Below, one piece after another: positions 55,143-64,000 of a DNA stretch of 64,000 bases. Below the pieces are notes generated by a model. The model did not search any database and was not told the DNA's origin. It saw only the letters and a program-made list of their open reading frames with translations. Position 1 is the first letter of the stretch. The number at the start of each line of letters is the position of its first letter. The position numbers and the translations under genes were made by a program. Source of the DNA: Macrophomina tecta (Eukaryota > Ascomycota > Dothideomycetes > Botryosphaeriales > Botryosphaeriaceae); contig JAKSGN010000007.1 of assembly GCA_024180945.1 (NCBI GenBank), positions 1,364,001 to 1,428,000 of the forward strand, in the 5' to 3' direction.

Positions 55143-57136
55143 AAAGTAGACCGGCCGCGACTTGCGTTTCCCTCCGCCTTCTCTACATTAGACGCGTAAC
55201 GACATGGCAACCACACATAACTCGCTCGAACGACAACGATTACGAGATGGATACCGCATTTCTCCCCTGCCGAGGGAGGAATAATGGTACGATGGATTGA
55301 GTGAGGGATGGCCGTGGCGGTCCTATGCTAGGCGATGGGATAATACTTTTTTGCTGTGAAAGGTACGAATGGCTGGAAGAGCTCTTTCTGTGTCGATATA
55401 GAGAGCGTGCGGGAGGGCTGCTTTTCCTTAGCAATGTAAAGCGGGCGGAACTGACGGAAGAGCTCGTGTCGATCTTGACTTTATTTTCTTCACTGTCTCC
55501 TCTGTCGTTCCCCGGCTTGCCGTTGCTATCGCTGCTGCTGCTACTTGCTGCATGGCTCATGCATTACGAGCGCTCATGGAGAAAGAGGTTGATGGATGGT
55601 CATATTCCGCTTTATAATTTTCCCAGTCTTGTTTGGTCTCACAAATTAACGCATTTCACGCTCTCGGAGGATGGGCTTTTATGTCTCCTGGAGACTTCAG
55701 ACATGTTTTGCTGCTGAGTGTGGGCCGCTAACGGCATGCTGATCATCTCATGCCTGTCTGACGCTTATAGTGAGCGTGTGAAATACATAGAGTCAAGTAA
55801 GCTTCCACCTCTCACTTCTCTCGGAGGCTAAAAAAAGGCCCGTTGGCATCAAGCATTTGAGTTGGGATTCAGCCAAACAAACCGTCTTAACGCGCATTTC
55901 AATATTGGTGTTGATGCGCATGTCTGGTAGCGCTCTGTGCTACGTTACGCTGTCGCGGGTCGGGATGTAGTTATTAGGATGGCTGGTCCAGTCGATACTT
56001 TTGTGGACCCGAGCGCATGGTATCTGGCGTCTTCCGTTCTGATGAAGCATGGACACTAATCAATTAATGTGTGCACTCTCTCGCTCTTGGGTCCTGCCAG
56101 CCTAGCCACTGCCCATTTTTCTCCGGACTCGGACTTTGGATCAGACGGTCTCTCTATGACGAAAAGAAAAAAGATCATGGAAACTTGACTGGGAGACGCC
56201 TGCGCGGGGATGCCGCTCGTCCGCGGTGGCTCTGCTCGCGGTTTCTGGAGAAAGTCGGGGAATGGTGGAAGGCAGAGGCGGGGTCACTGTGCGGGGTGTG
56301 GGGTGTGCTTTGAGGAGCAAGTGCTGGTGAGCTCTCTCGGGTGGAGAGGCAGAGTGAAGCAGAGGAGACGGGAGAGGAGGAGTAGTTAACACTGGGTGCA
56401 TCCAGGAGGGGAGAACGCGCACTACGGCGGAGAAATGACACCCTCGAAGACAAGCAGCGTGGGAAATACCAATGGCATAGGGAATTGACAGCAGTTCGGC
56501 CGAGAAATGACTGCTTCGACGCTGCAAGATCGCTATAGGGAGGTCTCGGTTGAGTGATGAGTGGCTCCGAGGCCTCTTGCCTCGTGAGAACTCGATGTAG
56601 AAGGGACAGAATGGTCAGAAATGGAAAACTTGCCCGAAGACTCTGGAACCGATGTTCCTGTGAGTGGGGAGAGCCCGGGGTTCTTGCAGAGCCAGCGCAG
56701 CGGCCGATGTCTGATGCTTGCGGAGACAGAGCGATGAGCTCGAAATGTTCACCGCCTGTTGCTTGGAGAAGCAAGCTGAGGCGTTTTAAGAGGCAGAGAC
56801 TGATAGAGCAGGCGACAATGGGCTGAGAGCGGGCCTGTTCTGCGCGTCCCTGGGCTCGAAAAACGGCCGGGTATTGCGGAAATCGGTTGCCCGCTGGACT
56901 GCCGAGGTCCCGATCACGGCTGGAGCTCTCTTGCTTCTAATCACAAGCCGACGCGCGACTCCCAGCCAGCGAGCTCGCCATCAACTACCTACCACTCGCA
57001 GTCGACGCTTTTTCTCTTGACACCTTCTCCCGTTCCGCCCGTCTCCCTGCAAAGTTCCGCCCAGCACCTCCGCCTCCGCCGCCGCCTTCGATCCAGACCA
57101 GCTCCACCTCCGCACGCGCCGCATCCGTTGCCCGTC
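55143..57136. other. Intergenic between cytochrome b5 and PEX11
   Basis: About 2 kb. No supported gene. Open frames on the minus strand near 56140-56780 are motif-free. The last 250 bases are CT-rich and fit a PEX11 leader. Confidence 0.5.
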
Positions 57137-58088
57137 ATGGTCGCAGACGCCGTTGTCTACCACCCCACCGTAGCACACTACCTGAAGTTTGTCGCGACAA
57201 CCGGTACATCGCACCCGCCCATCACGCATCAAGATTTTGCAGGAGGCTAATCCGAGTCTTGAATGTTCTGCCTGCAAACAGTCGGCCGCGACAAGTTCCT
57301 GCGCACGCTCCAGTACTGGTCGCGCTTCTACGCGTGGTACCTGTACCGCACCAACAACCCGCAGGCCAAGGTCGCGCAGTACGATGCGGTCAAGAAGAAC
57401 TTCGGCATGGCGCGCAAGCTGCTGCGCCTGGGCAAGTTCGTCGAGCACTTCAAGGCCGCCGCCATCGCCGCCGACGCCAAGGGCATGGACGCCGTGCTCA
57501 AGTACTGCGCCATCGGCCGCCAGCTCGGATACGCCGGCTACATGCTGCTGGACAACCTGACGGTGGTGAGTAGATGCTCGGCCGGTGCGTAGCGGATTGG
57601 CGGACTGGCGTGCTAATCGGTGCTCATCGCGCAGCCGGATGTCGTGGGGTTCAGGAAGAGCGCCAATATCAAGACAGTGCAGGAGCAGGCCTACCGCGCC
57701 TGGATGACCGGCCTGCTGTTCAACGTTGTTGCGGGTGTTTATTCGCTTGCACAGCTCCGCAAGCGCGTCGCCGCTGTGGACGAGAAGGAGGCTGAGAGCG
57801 TGGTCGAGAAGAAGAAGATCGAGCGGTACGTTGCTCCCAAATCCCCTCATTCCAGCTTTTCCCATTCCGGCGCCTCTCGGACGGTAGCATCATGCTGAAC
57901 TTTGGCTGACACACATGGTGCACAGCGAGGGCAATGCTGCCAAGATTCAGCTTATCTCCGACCTTTGTGATTTGGCCGTTCCTTTGTCCGCTCTCGGATA
58001 CGTCACTCTCGACGACGGCATCGTCGGTCTCTCGGGAACCGTCAGCTCGCTGCTCGGCCTCTGGACCGTGTGGAAGAAGACGGCTTGA
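57137..58088 (+). CDS. PEX11: Peroxisomal membrane protein PEX11
   Basis: Exons 57137-57203, 57282-57565, 57635-57825 and 57926-58088 give 234 residues, the usual length. The start MVADAVVYHPTVAHYLKFVA, then spliced VGRDKFLRTLQYWSRFYAWY, is the conserved amphipathic N-terminal region. RKLLRLGKFVEHFKAA and AIGRQLGYAGYMLLDNLTV follow, and the end SDLCDLAVPLSALGYVTLDD, GIVGLSGTVSSLLGLW forms the C-terminal membrane segment. Family knowledge: Pex11 inserts into and bends the peroxisomal membrane, driving elongation and division, and responds to fatty-acid growth. All four exons keep phase with GT-AG signals. The long minus-strand frame across the gene is a shadow of its codon bias. Confidence 0.95.
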
Positions 58089-59348
58089 TCACGTCACGCA
58101 TGTCGTGAAGAATAAAATAAATGCAACAATACGGTGCCGTGTCTGACTACGAGGAAGCCAATCTAGGATAAATGTCGGAGTCCCCTGCGGTACGACCTTG
58201 AGGCAATGTTTTGAAAACTTTGGGAGGAATAACGATCTTTGCTCTCTACTACCACCGCAGTTTTTTTTTTTTTGTTTACGGTTTTCCTTTTAGTTTTCCT
58301 TTTGCGAGCTATGCGAGCTCTCTTTTTGATAAGCTGTTATACCTCACCGATTGGAGAGAAATGGGACTTGGATGAAGCCTGTCTGTATCTATTGAGCTAT
58401 CCGAGGTTTGTTGTGGTTATCTGGGTGGTCGAATGAGACTCATGCACTCAAGTCCTCGCCGAAACCGACAAGGGGACGGTCTACAGCAGCCGACCAGCCG
58501 ATGCTTGCAAACTGATCGGGATGCCGCCCTGGTTGGGGGGAAGTCTAGAGATGTCTTCCGTCTCCCTATTCTTCAGGCCGGCAGCCGCCGTCCCCAAGCG
58601 CCCAAGCACGTAGTCAATCCCGGCCGACGCCCTCGTCAATGCAGGAACCGGAAGCGGGGAACAGGGGGGGGACAGGAACACATCCCGGCAGAGGTGCGGG
58701 CTTGTTGTGGGGACTTGAAACACTAACCAACGGCCTCCGCCGTTCTTCTCGTTTGATTAACCAGGCAGCAATTCTCTGTCTTCCTCTTGAACACTGGTGA
58801 ATCGATCGACGCTGACTATTACTCGCGCAGCCCTACAAGGCGAATACGACAGACTTGGCACTTCGTTAGCTGCAATGTGAAACGGGGACGTCGCTTTTCG
58901 AAGGCGGGCAATTTCAATGCGCGATGGCCTCAAGTGCACCAAAAGAAACAAGGGACAAAACGTTTTCCTGGACCGTGCAGGACGTCTGCGGACCTTGTTT
59001 GGCTCGTGGTCAGGCAAGTAGGCTCGTTCTTAGTGCGGGGAACCCCCAGACAAAAAAAAAAAAAAAGTAGGGCTTCAGGGGGTGCTAAATCGCGGCCACT
59101 AGAGCTGACATCCGACGACTACCAACGGCCACCAGGACCGCGTTTCTGGCAAATCGTCGGATCGGGGACGGGGCGTGCTCTTGTGCTCGACCGGAAGTCT
59201 TCCCATGCGCATGACGCCAATGTCGATCGCCGCGCCTTTACGGCATGTGGCGTGTTTCCCTTCGGTCCTCTCTCACCATACCTGGCTGTCCCACGGGCCT
59301 TCTTGCTCGTTCCTTGCCGGAGATATCTACGGATGGCTGGGCAGCAGA

Positions 59349-59354
59349 TATAAG
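59349..59354 (+). promoter_or_regulatory. TATA box of the carboxylesterase gene
   Basis: TATAAG about 195 bp upstream of the start codon, followed by CT-rich sequence that could hold the transcription start. Confidence 0.5.
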
Positions 59355-59476
59355 TAGGCCCCGGTCCCCGTTCGGTGGGACTCCCAAGGGCCGTTTCTCT
59401 TGACCTTTCAAGCTTCGATTGAAGCCTGCCCCTCCGTTCGTTCACCAGTCCTCCCACAGGACACCGTCAATCGTTC

Positions 59477-59517
59477 AAAAGAAAGAAAGACAGAAAGAAA
59501 GAAAGAAAGAGAGAAAA
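59477..59517 (+). repeat. GAAA microsatellite in the esterase leader
   Basis: About nine GAAA-type units 30 bases before the start codon, so probably within the 5' untranslated region. Confidence 0.8.
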
Positions 59518-59548
59518 GGCAATAAAAGAACCGACCACGCCATACACG

Positions 59549-61361
59549 ATGGTCAACACCAACCTCGCCCTCGCCGCCCTCTCCGGCCTGGCCCTTGCCA
59601 GCGCCTCACCCTTCCACGCCCGCCGCCAGTCGGCCAACACGACTGCCACCACAGCACCCCCGGTCGTCTCCCTCGCCAACGGGCTCGAGCTCCACGGCAA
59701 GGTCAACGCCACCCGCAGCCCCTCGGTTGCGCAATATCTCGGCATCCCGTACGCAGCACCCCCCACCGGCACGCGCCGCTGGGCGCCACCCGAGCCGTTC
59801 GCATCGCTCTACGACACGACGGTCGTCAACGCCTCCGCGCTGCCCAAGTCGTGCTGGCAGTACATCAGCGTGCAGCCCGGCATCCTGCGCACTGACGCGC
59901 CCGAGTTCATGATCGGCGGCGCGGGCATGAGCGAGGACTGCCTGACGGCGAGCGTGTGGGCGCCCGAGTCGGCAGTGCGGAATGTGACGGAGGGCGTCGA
60001 GGTAGGGGAGAAGGGGGAAGGGTTGCCGGTCGTGATTTGGTTTTATGGGGGTGGGTTCGCGACGGGTGGGACGGATGTGCCGTATCAGATTCCGGATAAG
60101 TGGGTGGAGAGGAGCGGGGAGCATATCGTCGTGGTGTTCAAGTGAGCTTTATTTTATTTTTTTTCCCCCTTGTTTCCTTCTTTTCGGTTTGGGTTTTGCT
60201 GATACGAGGACGCGTAGCTACCGCCTTAACATCTTCGGTTTCCCGAATGCGGCGGCGATTGAAAGGGATCAGCAGAATCTGGGATTGATGGACCAGAGGT
60301 TTGCGTACGTTTACTCCCTTTGCTTCTCCTACCAATCTCAGGCAACTAACACCCATCTTTCCGCAGTGTCGAGTGGATCCGTGACAACATCGCCTCGTTC
60401 GGCGGCAACCCCGACCAGATGGTCATCTGGGGCCAGTCCGCCGGCGCGGTGGCCGTCGACTACTACAACTTCGCCCAAATCGAGGACCCGATCGTTAAGG
60501 GGCTGATCATGGACTCGGGCACGGCGCACCTGGACCAGCTCACGTCGTGGGACCTGCCGCACTCCAACTTCTCGTTTGTAGCCTCGCACGTCGGATGCGG
60601 CAACGCGACGAACGCGGCGGCGGAGCTGGCGTGCATGCGCGAGGTGCCGGCCGCCAAGATCGAGCAGTTCGTCGCCGAGTATGAAGATTCCGGCGAGAGC
60701 CCGAGCATCACGTTCTCGCCGATCGCGGACAACAAGTGGGTGTTTGGCAACTACACGGAGCGGGCGAGGAACGGCGACCAGAGCGGGCTGCCGGCCATCA
60801 TCGGCTTCAACAAGAACGAGGGCGCGTTCCTGGCGCCGTACAATGCGACGACCGGGCCGGACGCGGCGACGGTGGCGACGCTGGGGTACGAGTACTTCTA
60901 CTGCCCGGCCACGAAGACGACGCTGTGAGTCTCGTTCTCTTTGCACTCTTTGCTCTTTTCCTTGGAAATAGTTTGCTGATACGCGGTCCTTTTTTGGCTG
61001 CAGAGAGCGACTCGACGCCGGGCTGCAGACGCACCGCTACTTCTACGCGGGCAACTTCTCCAACGTGTCGCCCACGTTCTTCGACGGGGCGTACCACAGC
61101 AGCGAGTTGGCGCAGATCTTCGGCACGCACGGCGACTTCCGCGCGGCGTCAACGCCGTTCGAGGTCGAGGTCAGCCAGGCGCTGCAGGATGCGTGGGTGG
61201 CATTCGCCAAGGACCCGAAGAAGGGGCTCGACGACGTGGAGTGGCCGGAGTACAAGGGCAAGGGAGGCGATGTGAGGCAGTTTGCGGCGGGCGACGTGGT
61301 TGCGCAGACGGGCGATGTGGCCAGCTTTGAGGAGGAGTGTGAGCGGAGGGGGCTGTTGTGA
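59549..61361 (+). CDS. Secreted type-B carboxylesterase / lipase-like
   Basis: Exons 59549-60141, 60218-60304, 60367-60924 and 61004-61361 give 531 residues. A signal peptide (MVNTNLALAALSGLALASAS) is followed by an RR pair that may be a Kex2-type processing site. Conserved carboxylesterase elements: SVAQYLGIPYAAPPTGTRRW, SEDCLTASVWAP, the oxyanion motif WFYGGGF, NYRLNIFGFP (formed by splicing) and the nucleophile elbow GQSAGA (S251). The acid residue is E378 in FNKNEGAF, and H444 in YHSSEL completes the triad. Many N-x-S/T sequons fit secretion. Family knowledge: alpha/beta-hydrolases of this group cleave short-chain esters, lipids or lignocellulose-linked esters; the substrate is not readable. 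The pro-region between signal and domain is Thr/Asn-rich. Confidence 0.92.
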
Positions 61362-62580
61362 AGATGAAGACGGAGCGGGAGGGGAGTTTGTTTCGAAGCG
61401 TGAACGCTCCGGACGGAGTGTGAGTGTGCATATGTTTTGAATATGGAACGATGCTGAAGCCATTCTTGTTGGCTGTTCATTGGCCCGACGGGGAAGTGGA
61501 GAGGCGACAGCGGCTAGAGCTGATATGCCGGTAAACGACACTGCTCCGGAACGTCACTCCACGGAGATTCGGCGGCGTGGGCTTCTCTCGAGTCAGCTTT
61601 CGGCCGCAGGAAGCGGAGCAGCGACAAAGGACGGCGAGGGTGTTACGCGCGTACGGCGTGAGAGGCGCAGAGAGAGCGGACAACCTTGCTCGTGGCTGAG
61701 TCGGGGCGAGGCGGGTCGGGTTGCTGAGATGGAAGCGGCTCGGTGCCTCCAAGCTTTTGCCCAGGCCAGCGCCCGCCGCGGAGCCAAAGAAGCGAGCGAG
61801 GCTTGACGCAACCCTCCCGCCGTGGCGCCCGCTCCTCGACGTCGGTGTCGCGGCAGCCACTGACGCCGGTGCAGAGACAGCAGTGCTCAACGCGCTTTGA
61901 CCGGCGGCCGGGCGAAAGCGCGAGAAGAGACAGAGGCGCGCTCGATCCAGTGCCGAGGCCTGGAGAGGGCCAACACCAGCCGACAAGGTGAGGAATGAGA
62001 AAAAGTTTTCTGGAAATGGCACGCCGCACCCAGGCTGCCGGGCGTAGTCCCCGATCTCTCGCAGCGTGCGCCCCGGAACCTGGCGAATGGGCGGACCGTG
62101 GGCCGGCATGCGGCTGATGGCCTGTCTTGCCTGCGATCTCTCCCCTCTTTTCGCCCTTCTCCAGTCGAAGCACAGGCCGCGGCCCATGCCGTAATCGGGC
62201 TGCGTGTGATATGCTATCGCCGCTGCTACCCTGCACCGCGCCTCTCTTAACCGCCTCTTCTCTTCCTCCGCCCGCCTCTGCTACCCCCGTCTGTCCCGCT
62301 ATCACGCTGCGCCGCAGGCTAGATAGCGTCCGCGGGCCTCTCCGCCGCCACAAGCCCGCCCACAGCTCTATATACAACCGCACACCCTCTCCCGCCAATT
62401 GATTCTCTTTTCCTTGTTCTGCACCCGCGCCGTCTTGAGACTCGGCCGCTCCACCCAACGCGCCACTGCCTGCCCAGACTCGCCTTGCGTGTGCTCTGCG
62501 TGATCTCTTATCCCGCGCACTTCTCCCTCGTCTGCACTACGCCCGCGTCGCGACTGCCGTCCGCCTGCCCACTGCCAGCC
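61362..62580. other. Intergenic between the esterase and the GIT1-like transporter
   Basis: About 1.2 kb, GC-rich, no supported gene. A long minus-strand Arg/Ser-rich frame (about 61643-62458) has no domain signature. The right end holds a TATA box and leader for the next gene. Confidence 0.5.
62369..62374 (+). promoter_or_regulatory. TATA box of the GIT1-like transporter
   Basis: TATATA about 210 bp upstream of the ATG at 62581. Confidence 0.5.
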
Positions 62581-64000
62581 ATGGAGCCCGACGCGACCAC
62601 ATCCCCCCAAAGCGACAAGAACCTCGAGCCCTCGTGCTCGGCAGAGCAGCCCCGACGCAACAGCCATGCCGCCACCGAAAAGAGCCGTTGGGAAAGGCTG
62701 TGGCCTGTCATTGCTTGTGGAGCAGGTCTGTGACCTCAAGTCTACCCCGCCAGCTAAGCTCCCGGCTAACGCCACGCAGGTCTTTTTAGTGATGGATACC
62801 TGAACAACGTGAGTGCCGCCACCGTCACGCCGACCCTGTCAAACACTCCGAGCGCTCCTCAAGATCTGCGGGAGAAGTGGCCGCCGAACATGATTCAGAC
62901 TAACCGATAATGCTCGTCCCACGTGCAGGTCATCGGCTCCGTCAACACCATGCTAAGCAAAATCTACCCCGACACTTACGCCAACAGTAGCGCTCAGAAT
63001 AACGTCTCATCAATCACTTTCGCCGGCACCGTTGTTGGCATGCTCCTCTTCGGCTACACTTCCGACCACCTCTCCCGCAAGTGGTCGCTCATGGCCTCCA
63101 CCCTGATCATCATCCTCTTTGCCATCCTGGGCACGGCTTCCTATGGTGCTGGAGGCAGCGCCGCCGGTCTCTTTGCAGCTCTGACCGCCTACCGCTTCTT
63201 CCTTGGCATTGGTATCGGCGGGGAGTACCCCGCTGGCAGTGTGGGTTGCGCCGAGAGCACGGGTGAACTGAAGAGTGGCACGAGAAACCGCTGGTTCATC
63301 CTGTTTACCAACGTGCAAATCGATCTTGGGTGAGCTGGCACTTGGCTCCCTTGCTAAAGCTTCCGCTTCCGGCAGCACGCTAATGCCCGACTCCTAGCTT
63401 CGTTGTTGCCGCAATTGTGCCTCTGGTCGTCGTAAGTATCACTCGTTGGGCGCAGCCACTCTTCGTGACCGGCCAATTGACCAAATCCCACCCAGGTGCT
63501 CGCAACCACCGAAGACCACCTTCGCGCCGCATGGCGCATCTGCCTGGGCATTGGCGTCATCCCGCCCCTGTCCCTCCTCTACCTGCGTCTCAAGCTGCAA
63601 GAGCCCGAAGCCTACAAGCGCGAATCCATGCGCGACACCACGACCCCCTACTGGCTGGCCCTCAAGTACTACGGCCCGCGCCTGCTTGTCGTCTCGCTGA
63701 TCTGGTTCATCTACGACTTCTCGGCCTACGCCTTCGGCATCTACAGCTCGACCATCCTGTCCAACCTGCTCGGCGCCGACGCCCGCCTGTGGAAGTCGTT
63801 CGCCTGGAACATCCTCATCAACTTCTTCTACATCCCCGGCTGTCTGCTCGGCTCCTTCCTCGCCGACGTCCCCTGGCTGGGGCCCAAGCGCACCCTCGTC
63901 ATCGGCGTCGTCTTGCAAGGCATCGTCGGCTTCATCATGGCCGGCTGTTACGCCTCGCTTGAGAAGCCCGGCAACATCGCCGCTTTCTGCGTCGTCTACG
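62581..64000 (+). CDS. MFS transporter, glycerophosphodiester/phosphate type (GIT1-like), cut by window end
   Basis: Exons 62581-62725, 62780-62808, 62929-63329, 63398-63431 and 63496 onward; the gene continues past the window end, so the C-terminal part is missing. The hydrophilic N-terminus leads to CGAGLFSDGYLNNVIGSVNT, spliced across a 29-bp exon. Then come GMLLFGYTSDHLSRKWSLM (the MFS loop 2-3 motif), YRFFLGIGIGGEYPAGSVGC and, after two more introns, AAWRICLGIGVIPPLSLLYL. This pattern fits the phosphate:H+ symporter branch that includes Git1 glycerophosphoinositol permeases and Pho84; the spacing and SDGYLNN look more Git1-like. Proposed role: uptake of glycerophosphodiesters or phosphate across the plasma membrane, inferred from family. 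Two exons are tiny (29 and 34 bp), but phases match. Confidence 0.85.

Larger units (their letters stand above)
58089..59548. other. Intergenic between PEX11 and the carboxylesterase
   Basis: About 1.46 kb without a supported gene. It contains T and A runs near 58259 and 59053, and the esterase promoter with TATA box and GAAA repeat at its right end. Confidence 0.5.

Noticed and set aside
56981..57865. A 294-codon minus-strand frame over PEX11
   Set aside because: Shadow of PEX11 exons and introns; PEX11 on the plus strand is unambiguous.
37541..64000. A metabolic or secondary-metabolite cluster formed by the two transporters, esterase and flavoprotein
   Set aside because: There is no backbone synthase or cluster regulator, and the genes are interleaved with conserved housekeeping genes (MED13, PEX11, cytochrome b5).

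Overview
The window is nuclear DNA from a filamentous ascomycete (Pezizomycotina). The evidence is GC-rich sequence, genes with short GT-AG introns (about 50-330 bp), wide intergenic spaces, long pyrimidine and poly-T tracts, a 988-residue PmaA-type plasma-membrane H+-ATPase, a fungal phytochrome hybrid kinase, and AT-shifted repeat relics that look hit by repeat-induced point mutation (RIP). A Dothideomycete is plausible, but nothing here fixes the class.

Left part (1-18.7 kb): a spliced secreted SurE-like phosphatase/nucleotidase; an apparently complete hAT DNA transposon with matching inverted termini, an exact 8-bp target duplication and a one-intron transposase; a small protein kinase right beside it; 4 kb with no convincing gene; a GRE2-type NADPH-dependent reductase on the minus strand; and PMA1 behind a long upstream region.

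Middle (18.7-30 kb): about 9 kb with no supported intact gene. It carries homopolymer and microsatellite tracts, a frameshifted protein-kinase relic on the minus strand that resembles the kinase at 6.2 kb, and an AT-rich repeat relic bounded by a 48-bp inverted repeat, next to a Ty3/gypsy chromodomain remnant.

Right part (27.8-64 kb): a denser housekeeping stretch. ENP2/NOL10 (ribosome biogenesis) and MED13 (Mediator kinase module) diverge from a 0.5-kb promoter. They are followed by a Dal5-type MFS permease; an unrecognised protein with a PCNA-interacting (PIP) box and a SUMO-interacting motif; an unusual fusion of a flavoprotein (HFCD) domain, an F-box-like segment and ankyrin-like WW repeats; the phytochrome; cytochrome b5; PEX11; a secreted type-B carboxylesterase; and a GIT1-like MFS transporter cut off by the window end.

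The genes do not form an obvious biosynthetic cluster. The observations that most deserve follow-up are the PIP+SIM protein, the degenerate HFCD fusion, the intact hAT element with its splice-dependent transposase, and the pairing of an intact kinase with a decayed one, each beside a transposable element. Exon boundaries were read from splice signals and reading phase, with no transcript evidence.
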